From: Fidelibacterota bacterium
Lineage (GTDB): Bacteria > Fidelibacterota > Marinisomatia > Marinisomatales > UBA1611
Assembly (NCBI GenBank): GCA_018649625.1
Contig: JABIHN010000007.1
Span: 1-64,000, forward strand
Direction: 5' to 3'
Length of the DNA: 64,000 nucleotides
The notes beneath the pieces were generated by a model. The model did no database searches. It was not told the DNA's origin and was given only the letters and a program-made list of their open reading frames with translations. Numbering within the stretch: position 1 is the first letter of the stretch; each line of letters opens with the position of its first letter. This document shows positions 47,101 to 54,827 of this stretch, in pieces. The position numbers were made by a program, and so were the translations under genes.

Positions 47101-47183
47101 GAAGTTTGCAGCAGTGGGTAAAAAAAATAAGTAGGGTTAATTTTTTACAAACAATCGTTCCAAGTGCTCGGGATAGAGTTTAA
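44151..47183 (+). CDS. dnaE2: Error-prone DNA polymerase III alpha subunit (DnaE2/ImuC)
   Basis: PHP N-term MFIHLNTHSVYSPMRGLLSLPDLM; GRGSAAASIVSYCL; HPEREDMPDIDVDFPWDERD; SFVGYSFCKPHSASYAMLSF; start abuts imuB stop. Confidence 0.92.
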   Translation: MFIHLNTHSVYSPMRGLLSLPDLMNLSKSHGMNTLALTDVNGLWGFIRFVQHCKEAGIYPIAGTNLITENDDVILLAENQYGYENMCRIVSAVHDNPKQSVVDLLEKRLAGLFVLSHKESTLKKLINIIPNTHLFIELRPGVQESLSQKMAKKLKLEMVVTGDIYFRSKSDHNAHVTLRAIENNTTLDQLNISECKTDQHWFRSEAEMVNLFPNSLDAINNSRYLADRCKRDWSFINTIFPGLSLKETHVSNRKLKDKVYAGARIRYGEVDETIRFRIEYELDLITQKGFAPYFLIVQDIVTQTRATIGRGSAAASIVSYCLFITQVDPLLYTLQFERFIHPEREDMPDIDVDFPWDERDGILDYVFKKYGTKRTAMVSSQVFLKPRSAIREVGKVHGLSNEEIKSITKRIGWYASRRDLEHWVRTDPRFANVDLDDTLIRVLRESEKIVGTFRYPSVHPGGVVIVPDEIRKYVPVLVAPKGVQIVEWEKDQVEDSGLLKIDLLGNRSLAVVRDTIRQVNLNYGEVASRSTYLNYHQIQPVGDKKTEHLMKSGKTMGVFYIESPATRQLLAKAGVVDFEHVVIYSSIIRPAANRFTNMMLARIHGEEWDLLHPDLDFLAESYGIMVYEEQVSMAAMTLAGLGYAEAEALRKTMSRDSMQHLILSWKKKFTEGSIRRGYSPNIIKDVWDMISSFVGYSFCKPHSASYAMLSFTCAYLKAHFPAEFLASVISNQGGFYSPYAYMSEARRFGIQVLPPDINRSFTEWRGKKDKIRMGFMSIKRLQKKAVDRILDERKAGEFDSLDDFLSRVDLDLADAMVLTNAGCFKNLAPELTHRELAYRVAGFYLQNGVRKPLTASPLNTELTEEDQYRLELETFGYPLSNHPLEKYRPILSRRIQYARDIPNYVGQSIYLIGVYITRKETITGNSEPMEFLTLEDETDIYECVLFPEVFRECGDMLHWETLFIIRGIVEESFGVYTITIEKMGSLQQWVKKISRVNFLQTIVPSARDRV

Positions 47184-48444
47184 CAGGAATATTCTTACGA
47201 AGACTATCCGCAATAGTATCCAGTTTGGCTTTAGAAAAGCTTCCTTGAGTTTTGCCGTCAAAAAAGGTAGAAAGAAAAGCTCGGCTTAGGAATCGGTCTT
47301 TTGAATCTTGAATTTTAAATTGGACATTTGGATGATTGCCTAACCCTTTTTTACCGCCTTCTTCTGAAAGTATTTTATTTCGTAAAGCGTGATAAAAGGT
47401 TGTTTTTGGTGAATAATTAGTTTGAACTGGAGGTAGAGCTTGAATACCATCTATATAATCTTGAACTGTAAATTTTCCTTTATCATATTGTGCAAGGGGA
47501 ACTTGAGAAACTTCTCTTAAATTCAAGATTAATCCTTTAATTATATCACTTTTATTTTCAACATTAATTGGTTTTTGTTTACCATTAAGTTGTGCTAGTT
47601 GAAAAAGGATTTTGGTAACATCTTGAATTAAACGGTCATCTAAAAGAATATGTTTTGACAACATAAGTTTGTTTATAAATTGGTCTGATTCAATTTGTTT
47701 TTGCTTTTGAATAATTGTTTGCTTGATACCATCAAAATTATTTTGGAATTCAAATTCATCCGTGATCATTTGATTTCTTTCATCTTTTTTCTTAAGAATA
47801 TGCCACCCAAAAGAAGATTGGATAGGGGGAGATAGCTCATCTAAAGCCATATCAAATCCATAAGCCTCTAAATTTGGGTCCATTGCATTGTAACGAACCC
47901 AGCCCAAATCACCACCTGAGTTTTTTAATTTTTCATCAGTGAATATTTTTAAAGCAATAGAATCGAATTGAGAAGGGTCAGCAGATAAGATAATAAAAAA
48001 AGAATCAGCATCACTTTTATTCGTAAAAAAAAGATGTTTAAAATGACATTCACGATTTGCCCAAGTATAATGTTTTCGCATTAAATCGTCTGAAACATCA
48101 ATTTCATTATTAACAATCATTTCATAATAAAGTTCGTCACGCAGATATCGAATAGAATCAAGTAAAATGTATTTGTGAGCGATTGAATCTAATATTAATT
48201 GATCTCGTAGCGCAGCTTCAGAAAATAATTTATTACGAATCAACATTTGAAGATGCCTTTCTCGTTCAAAATCAGAATCAATTAATTGTGTGTTAATCAG
48301 ACTTTTTGAGTATGAATCGGCATAATCGAAACGAGTAACAACTCGAGACCCAACAACAGCTAATATTTCTGGCTCAACTGACTTTTCACAAGAGATAGTA
48401 ATTAGTAAAAAGGATAAAATTGTAATTATTTTTTTATTATTCAT
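47137..48444 (-). CDS. SurA/PpiC-like peptidylprolyl isomerase lipoprotein
   Basis: ITISCEKS lipobox; SGGDLGWVRYNAMDPNLEAYGFDMALDELSPPIQSSFGWHILKKKDER parvulin motif. Confidence 0.88.
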   Translation of the reverse strand: MNNKKIITILSFLLITISCEKSVEPEILAVVGSRVVTRFDYADSYSKSLINTQLIDSDFERERHLQMLIRNKLFSEAALRDQLILDSIAHKYILLDSIRYLRDELYYEMIVNNEIDVSDDLMRKHYTWANRECHFKHLFFTNKSDADSFFIILSADPSQFDSIALKIFTDEKLKNSGGDLGWVRYNAMDPNLEAYGFDMALDELSPPIQSSFGWHILKKKDERNQMITDEFEFQNNFDGIKQTIIQKQKQIESDQFINKLMLSKHILLDDRLIQDVTKILFQLAQLNGKQKPINVENKSDIIKGLILNLREVSQVPLAQYDKGKFTVQDYIDGIQALPPVQTNYSPKTTFYHALRNKILSEEGGKKGLGNHPNVQFKIQDSKDRFLSRAFLSTFFDGKTQGSFSKAKLDTIADSLRKNIPVKLYPEHLERLFVKN

Positions 48445-48485
48445 AGGATAAATTAGTAATTCATTTAAGAGATAGAATTAAAATT

Positions 48486-48878
48486 ATGAAATCAATTTGC
48501 ACTTATTGTTCGGCAGGAAAAGATTCCATATCTGGTTTAATCCCGGCATTAAAACGGTATCAAAGTACAAGAATAGGTGAAATATACGAATTAGCCGTAA
48601 AACAAAATAACTTATTCACCATTCTTTCCGGGAAGTTTGGATTATTAGAGTCTTCTACAATGATTCCATATTATGACTATTTATTATTAGATAGTGATGT
48701 TGAGACTCATGCTAAAAAAGTAAGTATTCAATTAAAAAAAATGAAAATAACGGCACTGGATTACTACACAATTCAACCGAATATTGATAATCATTTAATT
48801 GCATATAGTGAATGTATAAGAAGAGCGACTGAAATTTCTAATGTGAATTTAACGATTCAAATTATTTCTGGATTATAA
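48486..48878 (+). CDS. DUF6884/YaaA-like small protein
   Basis: CTYCSAGKD...FTILSGKFGLLESSTMIPYYDYLL. Confidence 0.6.
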   Translation: MKSICTYCSAGKDSISGLIPALKRYQSTRIGEIYELAVKQNNLFTILSGKFGLLESSTMIPYYDYLLLDSDVETHAKKVSIQLKKMKITALDYYTIQPNIDNHLIAYSECIRRATEISNVNLTIQIISGL

Positions 48879-50672
48879 ATGTCACGAATTCCTCATATCT
48901 TTATTATTGGTGGTGCTTCACTCGATACATTGCGTTTGAATAGTGGAACTGAATTCTGTGCAGGTGGTGCTGGATTATATACTTCAATGGCAGCAATAAA
49001 GTGCGGAATAAATGTGAGCATGTTTGGGCCACGCATGGAACCAGAATCAAAACTGTTGAAACCTGTTTCTTCTAAATTAATAGAATGGATAGGCCCAGTT
49101 GTATCTCCAGGTGACTTTCCGACATTTGATATTTCATATGAAACTGGTGAAACAAAATATTTAAATAAAAATTTAGATGCTGAATCAAGTTTATCAACAA
49201 GTGAACTTCCGTCTGATTTATCAATTTATGATATGGTTCATGTGGTTCCATTAAGTGATGCAGTGAAACAATTAGAATTTATACATGCGTGTAAAAAACG
49301 TGGTGTAAAGAAAATTTCAGCAGGAACTGGATTATTTATTGTTAAGAATCAATTGGAAGACGTAAAAGCTGTCATGGAACAAAGTGATTTATTTTTTATG
49401 AATCGGATTGAAGCCGAAACAATTTTTGGGTCTATAAAAAATATTACTACGGATACGAAGAAAATAATATTTATCACTGATGCGTCGAAAGGCGTTCTAA
49501 TTATTCAAGGCCAAAGACATTCTCATATTAACTCCTATTTATCCAATGAATTGGATCCAACTGGTGCAGGAGATACTTTTTGTGGGGCAACTTTATCTGA
49601 TATTGTTAAAAATAATCATCCGGTTTTTTCTGCACAAAAAGGAGCATTCTTGGCATCGAAAATGATAGAAAATATTGGACCCGATTATTTGTTGAAAAAT
49701 ACAACCATTCCTAAAATAGGGTTTAAAAATGTATCGTTAAATGAAAACCAGATTCATTTAATAGCTGAATCTTTATCTGGAAATGTAGAAGTAGAAGCAT
49801 TCGATTTTATTAATCCAGATTTACCTGAAAAATCACACCCGTTTGCATTGGACTATTTTTTTGTTACAACCTTGCATCAGTTTGGTTTTTGGATGACAAA
49901 AAACAATCATTATGATCAACCTATGATTGCACAATTAGATGGAGAGATAAAAAAAGGTTCAGATTATTTATGGCGATGTTTTTATAATAAATTGCAATTA
50001 GATCCACAATTCTTTTCTCCTAAGAGACAGGCTGAAGTCACGTTAAATGAATTAAATATTCTATTCCGATCTGATTCTGGAATAAATCCGATTCCATCTA
50101 TGGATCGACATTTAGATTTATGTCGTTCTTATGGAAGAGATATGATGAGTCTTGGACAAAACCCAATAGATATTATCAATAAAGCAAATAGTACCTTAAG
50201 TCCTCTTACAAATTTGTTATCTATTTTAGATTATATCTCAGGATATAAAGAAGATCCATTACGTAAAAAAAGTAATCTTCTTTCAATAATACTACATCAA
50301 AGACCTGAAAAATTTCTTCGTTTGAATGAAAATGATTCAATTGCACCAATAATTGATTATCACGTTATGAGATCTTGTTTAAGAATGGGGTTAATTGATA
50401 TTGAGAATGAATTTTTGAAGAATAAAATTATTTCAAGATCAAAAAATTCGCCTGACGAAGAATGGGAAATTCGATATGCTTCTTTTTTAGCGTTTGAAAA
50501 GCTGGTCAAACTTTCAGGGAAGAGTATGGGAGCTGTAGATATTTTCTTTTTTCGAGCACGGCAAAGATGTCCTGAAATGACAAGTCCAGATTGTTCCAAC
50601 TGTTCCGTTGAATTAGTCTGCAGTCAGAATAAAGAGTTATTTCAACCCGTGATTAGAACTGATTTCTATTAA
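48879..50672 (+). CDS. PfkB-family sugar/nucleoside kinase fused to HhH-GPD-like domain with C-terminal Cys cluster
   Basis: DPTGAGDTFCGATLSDIV (PfkB); APIIDYHVMRSCLRMGLID and RCPEMTSPDCSNCSVELVC (C-x8-C-x2-C-x5-C). Confidence 0.75.
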   Translation: MSRIPHIFIIGGASLDTLRLNSGTEFCAGGAGLYTSMAAIKCGINVSMFGPRMEPESKLLKPVSSKLIEWIGPVVSPGDFPTFDISYETGETKYLNKNLDAESSLSTSELPSDLSIYDMVHVVPLSDAVKQLEFIHACKKRGVKKISAGTGLFIVKNQLEDVKAVMEQSDLFFMNRIEAETIFGSIKNITTDTKKIIFITDASKGVLIIQGQRHSHINSYLSNELDPTGAGDTFCGATLSDIVKNNHPVFSAQKGAFLASKMIENIGPDYLLKNTTIPKIGFKNVSLNENQIHLIAESLSGNVEVEAFDFINPDLPEKSHPFALDYFFVTTLHQFGFWMTKNNHYDQPMIAQLDGEIKKGSDYLWRCFYNKLQLDPQFFSPKRQAEVTLNELNILFRSDSGINPIPSMDRHLDLCRSYGRDMMSLGQNPIDIINKANSTLSPLTNLLSILDYISGYKEDPLRKKSNLLSIILHQRPEKFLRLNENDSIAPIIDYHVMRSCLRMGLIDIENEFLKNKIISRSKNSPDEEWEIRYASFLAFEKLVKLSGKSMGAVDIFFFRARQRCPEMTSPDCSNCSVELVCSQNKELFQPVIRTDFY

Positions 50673-50673
50673 G

Positions 50674-51066
50674 TTAATTCTGTACTAAAAATACATGATC
50701 TAATCGAACTTCATCCAAAAGATCATCATATCCAATACATCGACCTTTAATTGTAATATCTTCTCCAATGACAGGTTTTAGTTCAGTATCGGATGATGGT
50801 GCACAAATCAATTTATGATTTAATATCACTAAAAGAGAATCCATACTAGTTACTTTTCCATTTACTTCTACAACTCTAAAAAGTAAATCTTTTGATGCAT
50901 CTACTTGGAATCGCCAAATTAAATCCGTTGCCGTTGTGGTTAGAACTGGTTTTTCAGTTTTATAATTAATTTTTATAGATTGAGTATAATAATATATTGC
51001 ACCCAAGGCGAGGATGGGAATAATTGAACGAAATATTTTCCAATTCATTTCTTTTCGTGTAATCAT
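50674..51066 (-). CDS. tRNA_anti-like OB-fold membrane-anchored protein
   Basis: Single TM then GEDITIKGRCIGYDDLLDEVRLDHVFLV. Confidence 0.55.
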   Translation of the reverse strand: MITRKEMNWKIFRSIIPILALGAIYYYTQSIKINYKTEKPVLTTTATDLIWRFQVDASKDLLFRVVEVNGKVTSMDSLLVILNHKLICAPSSDTELKPVIGEDITIKGRCIGYDDLLDEVRLDHVFLVQN

Positions 51067-51128
51067 GTTTTATTAAATTTGATATTGATTTAGTGTGAAT
51101 CATTTTAAATAAGAAGGGAGAATTTAAA

Positions 51129-51494
51129 TTGAAGTTTGCAACTAGGATAACATTGTTCGTATTTATTTCATTTTCTGCATGTGAAAAAAATGTGGAAGAA
51201 GATTATGAAATCATCTCGACTAATTGTGTTAACATCGAAACATATTATACAGACTATGTTAGTCCAATTCTAACTTCAAATTGTATCGGGTGCCATTCTA
51301 TTGAAAACCCGTCGGGCGATTTGGCATTAGATAATTTTACGAGTGTTTATAATGCTAGTAAGTCAGGAGATATCATTAATCGCGTAAATAGAGATGAAGG
51401 CGAAAATTGGTTTATGCCACAAGGCGGGTCAAAATTATCAGATTCAAATCTTGATATATTGCAAACATTTTTTGATATGGAATGTGTTGAATGA
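51129..51494 (+). CDS. c-type cytochrome-like lipoprotein (TTG start)
   Basis: SFSACEKN lipobox; NCIGCHSIENPSGDLAL heme motif; WFMPQGG. Confidence 0.8.
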   Translation: MKFATRITLFVFISFSACEKNVEEDYEIISTNCVNIETYYTDYVSPILTSNCIGCHSIENPSGDLALDNFTSVYNASKSGDIINRVNRDEGENWFMPQGGSKLSDSNLDILQTFFDMECVE

Positions 51495-52036
51495 ATCCGT
51501 TAAAAACTATATTAGTTGTTATTATAATAATGAGTTCATTAACCGCTAAGAATATTTATTTTACTAGATTAGGAAATATTTCATTTTATTCATCCGCTTT
51601 ATTAGAAGATATTGAAGCTATCAATAAACAAGTAACATGTGTTTTGAACATGGATACAAAAGAGATAGCGTTTAGAGTCCCTATTCATGGATTCATTTTT
51701 AAAAATGGATTAATGCAGGATCATTTTAATGAAAATTATTTGGAATCTGAAAAATTTCCAACGGCTACATTTAAAGGAAAAATATTAGGGCTAGATTCTT
51801 TAAAATTATCAGAAAAACCACAGGAAGTGATTTTATCAGGAGATCTTACAATTCATGGCATAAGCCAAGAAATAAGAGAACTCGGTGAAATTTCAATGAA
51901 GGATGGAAATATATTCGGGATTGCAAATTTCAATATTAAAGTAGCAGATTATGAAATAGAAATTCCAAAAATTGTTAGAGAGAAAATTGCTAAAATTGTA
52001 GAAATATCAGTCAAACTAAACTTGAAGAAGAAATGA
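51491..52036 (+). CDS. YceI family protein
   Basis: FRVPIHGFIFKNGLMQDHFNENYLESEKFPTATFKGKI...VILSGDLTIHGISQEI. Confidence 0.9.
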   Translation: MNPLKTILVVIIIMSSLTAKNIYFTRLGNISFYSSALLEDIEAINKQVTCVLNMDTKEIAFRVPIHGFIFKNGLMQDHFNENYLESEKFPTATFKGKILGLDSLKLSEKPQEVILSGDLTIHGISQEIRELGEISMKDGNIFGIANFNIKVADYEIEIPKIVREKIAKIVEISVKLNLKKK

Positions 52037-52878
52037 AAAAAACATTATTTATATATTTTGGATTTATACTTACGGTTTTCTCTCAGGATGACTTGCTAGA
52101 TCTAATTGAAGATACAGATTTTAGTCCAATTCCTGTTACAGCAACGTTCAAATCAACAAGAATTGTTAATTCACAATCTATTGAATTAGTTAGTCCTGAT
52201 GTATTGGAATTCATGATTCAGCACCGATTTGGATCAATGAAAAATGGCTTATATGATTTATTTGGAATGGATGGGGCAGCCATTCGTTTTGATTTACAAT
52301 ATGGAATAAATAAACATATTTCCGTGGGCGCCGGTCGAAGTAGTTTGAAAAAGAATTATGATTTATTCTCAAAAATAAAAATGATGAATCAAACTAATTT
52401 ATTCCCCATTTCCATTGCATTTTTTTGGAAGGTTGAAATTGAAACCCTTAAGCGAAATAATGATGTTTTTGACAAAATGGTCAATCGCTTAAGCTATGAT
52501 TCGCAAATATTAATTGCACGAAAATTCAACCATCGACTATCTGCACAAATTATGCCAACATTGATTCATCATAACCTGGTAAAAACGTATGAGGATTCTC
52601 ATGATTTAATTTCAGTTGGAATTGGAGGGCGATTTAAAGTTTCAAATCGAATTTCAATAAATGCTGATACTTTTTTCCCTATGGGTGAACGGGGTGAGTC
52701 ATTTGTTCAAAGTTGGGGATTAGGGTTTGATATTCAAACAGGTGGTCATGTATTCCAACTTATGGTAACCAATGTACAAGGCGCTTATGAAAGTGCCTAT
52801 ATTGAGAATGCATCTGGAACAATTGATGAGATGAATATTTATTTAGGGTTTAATATAACACGTGCTTTTACATTATAA
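52033..52878 (+). CDS. DUF5777-like beta-barrel protein
   Basis: ATFKSTRIVNSQSIELVSPDVLEFMIQHRFGSMKNGLYDLFGMDGAAIRFDLQYGI. Confidence 0.7.
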   Translation: MKKTLFIYFGFILTVFSQDDLLDLIEDTDFSPIPVTATFKSTRIVNSQSIELVSPDVLEFMIQHRFGSMKNGLYDLFGMDGAAIRFDLQYGINKHISVGAGRSSLKKNYDLFSKIKMMNQTNLFPISIAFFWKVEIETLKRNNDVFDKMVNRLSYDSQILIARKFNHRLSAQIMPTLIHHNLVKTYEDSHDLISVGIGGRFKVSNRISINADTFFPMGERGESFVQSWGLGFDIQTGGHVFQLMVTNVQGAYESAYIENASGTIDEMNIYLGFNITRAFTL

Positions 52879-53437
52879 AGAAATCTATAAATTAGTTGGA
52901 ATTTTAATTTGTTTGACAACGATGAGTTTTGGACAAAATATATCCTGTTCCGAACATACTGAATATTACGATAATGGTGATATAAAATTTTGTAGATTAG
53001 TTAAGGAAGACACTCTTTCAGGGAAAATTTTACCAAAAGGAACGGGCGTACATTTTTCGAAAACAGGTTTAATGGATTGGTGTTTTTTACCAGAAAACAT
53101 GATGATTCAAGGCCATTTTTGTGGAGGTGGCGGACACAGTTTCATGACGGGTTTTCATCCAAATGGAGAATTGAAAACAGCTTGGCTGGTAAAAAATGAA
53201 ATTATACAGGAAATACCTTGTTCAAAATTTAGATTTTTATCAGCTATTTTTCATGGATTCCATGGAAAAAGTGGAGCCACAACGTTTCATGATAATGGTC
53301 AGCTTAAATATTGTGAATTATCAAAAAGCATCAAAATTCAAGGTATTCAATATAACAAAGGGAATGCAGTTAGATTTGATATGGAAGGAACATTAATATT
53401 ATCAGAAAAAAACGAGGAACAAATTGAAATTTATTAA
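52862..53437 (+). CDS. MORN-repeat-like secreted protein
   Basis: Repeats YYDNGDIKFCRLVKEDTL / FHPNGELKTAWLVKNE / FHDNGQLKYCELSKS. Confidence 0.65.
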   Translation: MLLHYKEIYKLVGILICLTTMSFGQNISCSEHTEYYDNGDIKFCRLVKEDTLSGKILPKGTGVHFSKTGLMDWCFLPENMMIQGHFCGGGGHSFMTGFHPNGELKTAWLVKNEIIQEIPCSKFRFLSAIFHGFHGKSGATTFHDNGQLKYCELSKSIKIQGIQYNKGNAVRFDMEGTLILSEKNEEQIEIY

Positions 53438-54767
53438 TAACATTTTTTTATTATTTTTACTCTTTTTTGCAAAATCTTTTATTTTTTCTCAAGATCGAGT
53501 TAAAAACAACTATACGGAGTTTTCAATTAGCTCACCAATCATACACACTCAAGTTGAAGGATTTGGTGATCGTCAAGATTGGGGTGAATTAGAATATAAT
53601 CCTATCGACGAAGCTTCAGGGATTGTGGCAAGCAGAAAAAATGAAAATGTATTTTGGGTGCATAATGATTCTGGTGATCAAAATAGGATATACGCATTTA
53701 ACAGCTCTGGTGAACATCTTGGTGTTTATTATTTGGATGGGTGTACGGCAAGAGATTGGGAAGATATGTGTACAGGTCCAGGTCCCATAGAAGGTGAATC
53801 TTATTTGTATATTGGAAATATTGGAGATAATGATGCACAATATAATTTAAAATATATTTATCGAGTGATAGAGCCTGTGGTGAATTCAGAGCAAATACCC
53901 ATTACTGAAACAATCTACGGAGCTGATATAATTACCTATCAATATCCAAATGGTAATCGAGATGCAGAAACGTTAATGTTAGATCCATTAACAAAAGATA
54001 TATATATTATTTCAAAAAGAGAAGAACCTGTCCATGTTTATCGATTAGCATATCCACAATCGACAACTGAAACTGTAACCCCGGAGTTGATGATTGATAT
54101 AGATTTTTTCCCTAATATAGAAAATGGCTCTTCTCAATATATTGTTGCAGGTGATATTTCTGAAGACGGATTAGAAGTGCTTGTTAAATCTTACAATGAA
54201 ATTTTCTATTTTTCACGAACTTCTGACCAAGCGTTATGGGAAGTTTTTAATCATGATTTAGTGACAATTCCATATATCTCTGAAGTTCAAGGTGAAGCGA
54301 TTGCATGGCATCCACAAGGTTATGGGTATTTTACGACAAGTGAAGAAAAATATAATACACCTGCTCATTTATATTTTTACCCAGATTTGCTGGGTTGTAC
54401 AGATTCAACGGCATTAAACTTTAATACTTTCGCCACAGATGACGATGGGAGTTGTGAATATCTTGGACTTGATAATCAAGTGAATTTTGAGAGTTTCGCC
54501 TTAGATGACGCTTATCCAAATCCATTTAATGCTAGAACAACTTTACGGTTTACCCTATTTGAGCAGACAATGGTTTTTTTGCAAATATTTGATTTGAATG
54601 GAAAATTGGTGAATACACTATTGAATCAAAATATTAATGAAGGTTTTCATGAAATACATTGGAATGGCTCAAATACTCAGGGAGTTTCCGTAAGTACTGG
54701 GCCTTATTTTTACCGTATTCAAGCTGGTGACCAAATGCAAATACGAAAAATATTATTGATTAAATAA
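53424..54767 (+). CDS. Secreted protein with C-terminal sorting domain
   Basis: EASGIVASRKNENVFWVHNDSGDQNRIYAFNSSGE...; C-term DAYPNPFNARTTLRFTLFE...GPYFYRIQAGDQMQIRKILLIK. Confidence 0.75.
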   Translation: MKFINNIFLLFLLFFAKSFIFSQDRVKNNYTEFSISSPIIHTQVEGFGDRQDWGELEYNPIDEASGIVASRKNENVFWVHNDSGDQNRIYAFNSSGEHLGVYYLDGCTARDWEDMCTGPGPIEGESYLYIGNIGDNDAQYNLKYIYRVIEPVVNSEQIPITETIYGADIITYQYPNGNRDAETLMLDPLTKDIYIISKREEPVHVYRLAYPQSTTETVTPELMIDIDFFPNIENGSSQYIVAGDISEDGLEVLVKSYNEIFYFSRTSDQALWEVFNHDLVTIPYISEVQGEAIAWHPQGYGYFTTSEEKYNTPAHLYFYPDLLGCTDSTALNFNTFATDDDGSCEYLGLDNQVNFESFALDDAYPNPFNARTTLRFTLFEQTMVFLQIFDLNGKLVNTLLNQNINEGFHEIHWNGSNTQGVSVSTGPYFYRIQAGDQMQIRKILLIK

Positions 54768-54827
54768 AATGAAAGTATTGTAAACTAAGAAATAGCGTCA
54801 AAATCTCCTACTAACTTCAGGATAAAT

